NCBI GenBank assembly: GCA_021827255.1
Contig: JAKAWO010000223.1
Span: forward strand, 1-5,177
From: Acidobacteriota bacterium
Lineage (GTDB): Bacteria; Acidobacteriota; Terriglobia; UBA7540
Reading direction: 5' to 3'
Length of the DNA stretch: 5,177 nt
Shown piece after piece: positions 5,070-5,177 of the stretch; position 1 is the first letter of the stretch; the number at the start of each line of letters is the position of its first letter. The notes under the pieces were generated by a model that was not told where the DNA came from, did no database searches, and saw nothing but the letters and a program-made list of their open reading frames with translations. The position numbers and the translations under genes are program-made.

Positions 5070-5177
5070 ATGGCCTCCAGAAGAAAAGCCCGGGAACTCG
5101 CCTTGCAGATGCTCTTCCAGTGGGAGGTTGGCGGGCACGCGCCGGCTCACGTCGTCAACACCTTCCTCGGCGGCCGC
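5070..5177 (+). CDS. nusB: Transcription antitermination protein NusB, N-terminal 36 residues, cut by right window edge
   Basis: NusB binds the boxA RNA element with NusE (ribosomal protein S10) and supports antitermination of rRNA operons by RNA polymerase. The visible 36 codons begin MASRRKARELALQMLFQWEV, the hallmark NusB start: a basic RRKARE stretch at the start of helix 1 followed by the A-L-Q-x-L-[FY]-Q motif, part of the boxA-binding surface. The family is about 130-160 residues, so around three quarters lies beyond the window. ATG 5070 is the first start after an in-frame TGA (5061-5063); GAGG at 5055-5058 is a loosely spaced SD candidate. It is on the same strand as the crotonase gene but 251 bp downstream, so it probably has its own promoter. 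Only the N-terminus is seen, but the motif is specific. Confidence 0.92.
   Translation, partial: MASRRKARELALQMLFQWEVGGHAPAHVVNTFLGGR

Overview
This is a GC-rich bacterial chromosomal window holding four protein-coding genes, two of them cut by the window edges. Protein style and gene content (a long TPR-GAF-GGDEF-like protein, a short-chain crotonase, and a NusB whose N-terminus reads SRRKARELALQMLFQWEV) suggest an Acidobacteriota-like soil or environmental bacterium. That assignment is an inference from overall resemblance, not from a marker-gene comparison. There is no sign of mobile elements, CRISPR arrays, tRNA or rRNA.

Layout. Positions 1-1245 (minus strand) carry the first 415 codons of lepA (elongation factor 4); its C-terminus lies beyond the left edge. 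Positions 1246-1426 are a divergent intergenic region. It holds two good sigma70-type promoters that point in opposite directions and occupy the same 34 bp (1337-1370), plus a perfect 10-bp inverted repeat (1390-1414) in the leader of the rightward gene. Positions 1427-3970 (plus) encode an 847-residue soluble protein: a TPR superhelix, a GAF domain, and a C-terminal GGDEF-like domain whose signature is destroyed (RYGPCTM in place of RYGGDEF). Positions 4036-4818 (plus) encode a complete 260-residue enoyl-CoA hydratase with both catalytic glutamates. Positions 4819-5069 are non-coding with several inverted repeats, a possible promoter and a triple heptamer repeat. Positions 5070-5177 (plus) are the first 36 codons of nusB, cut by the right edge.

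How they fit together. LepA (translation) and NusB (rRNA antitermination) are housekeeping genes flanking the TPR/GAF/GGDEF-like gene and the crotonase. The TPR gene and the crotonase gene are 65 bp apart on the same strand with no convincing terminator between them, so they may be co-transcribed, though no functional link between them is evident. The most notable features are the non-catalytic GGDEF-like domain on a TPR-GAF scaffold and the mutually overlapping divergent promoters with a hairpin leader.
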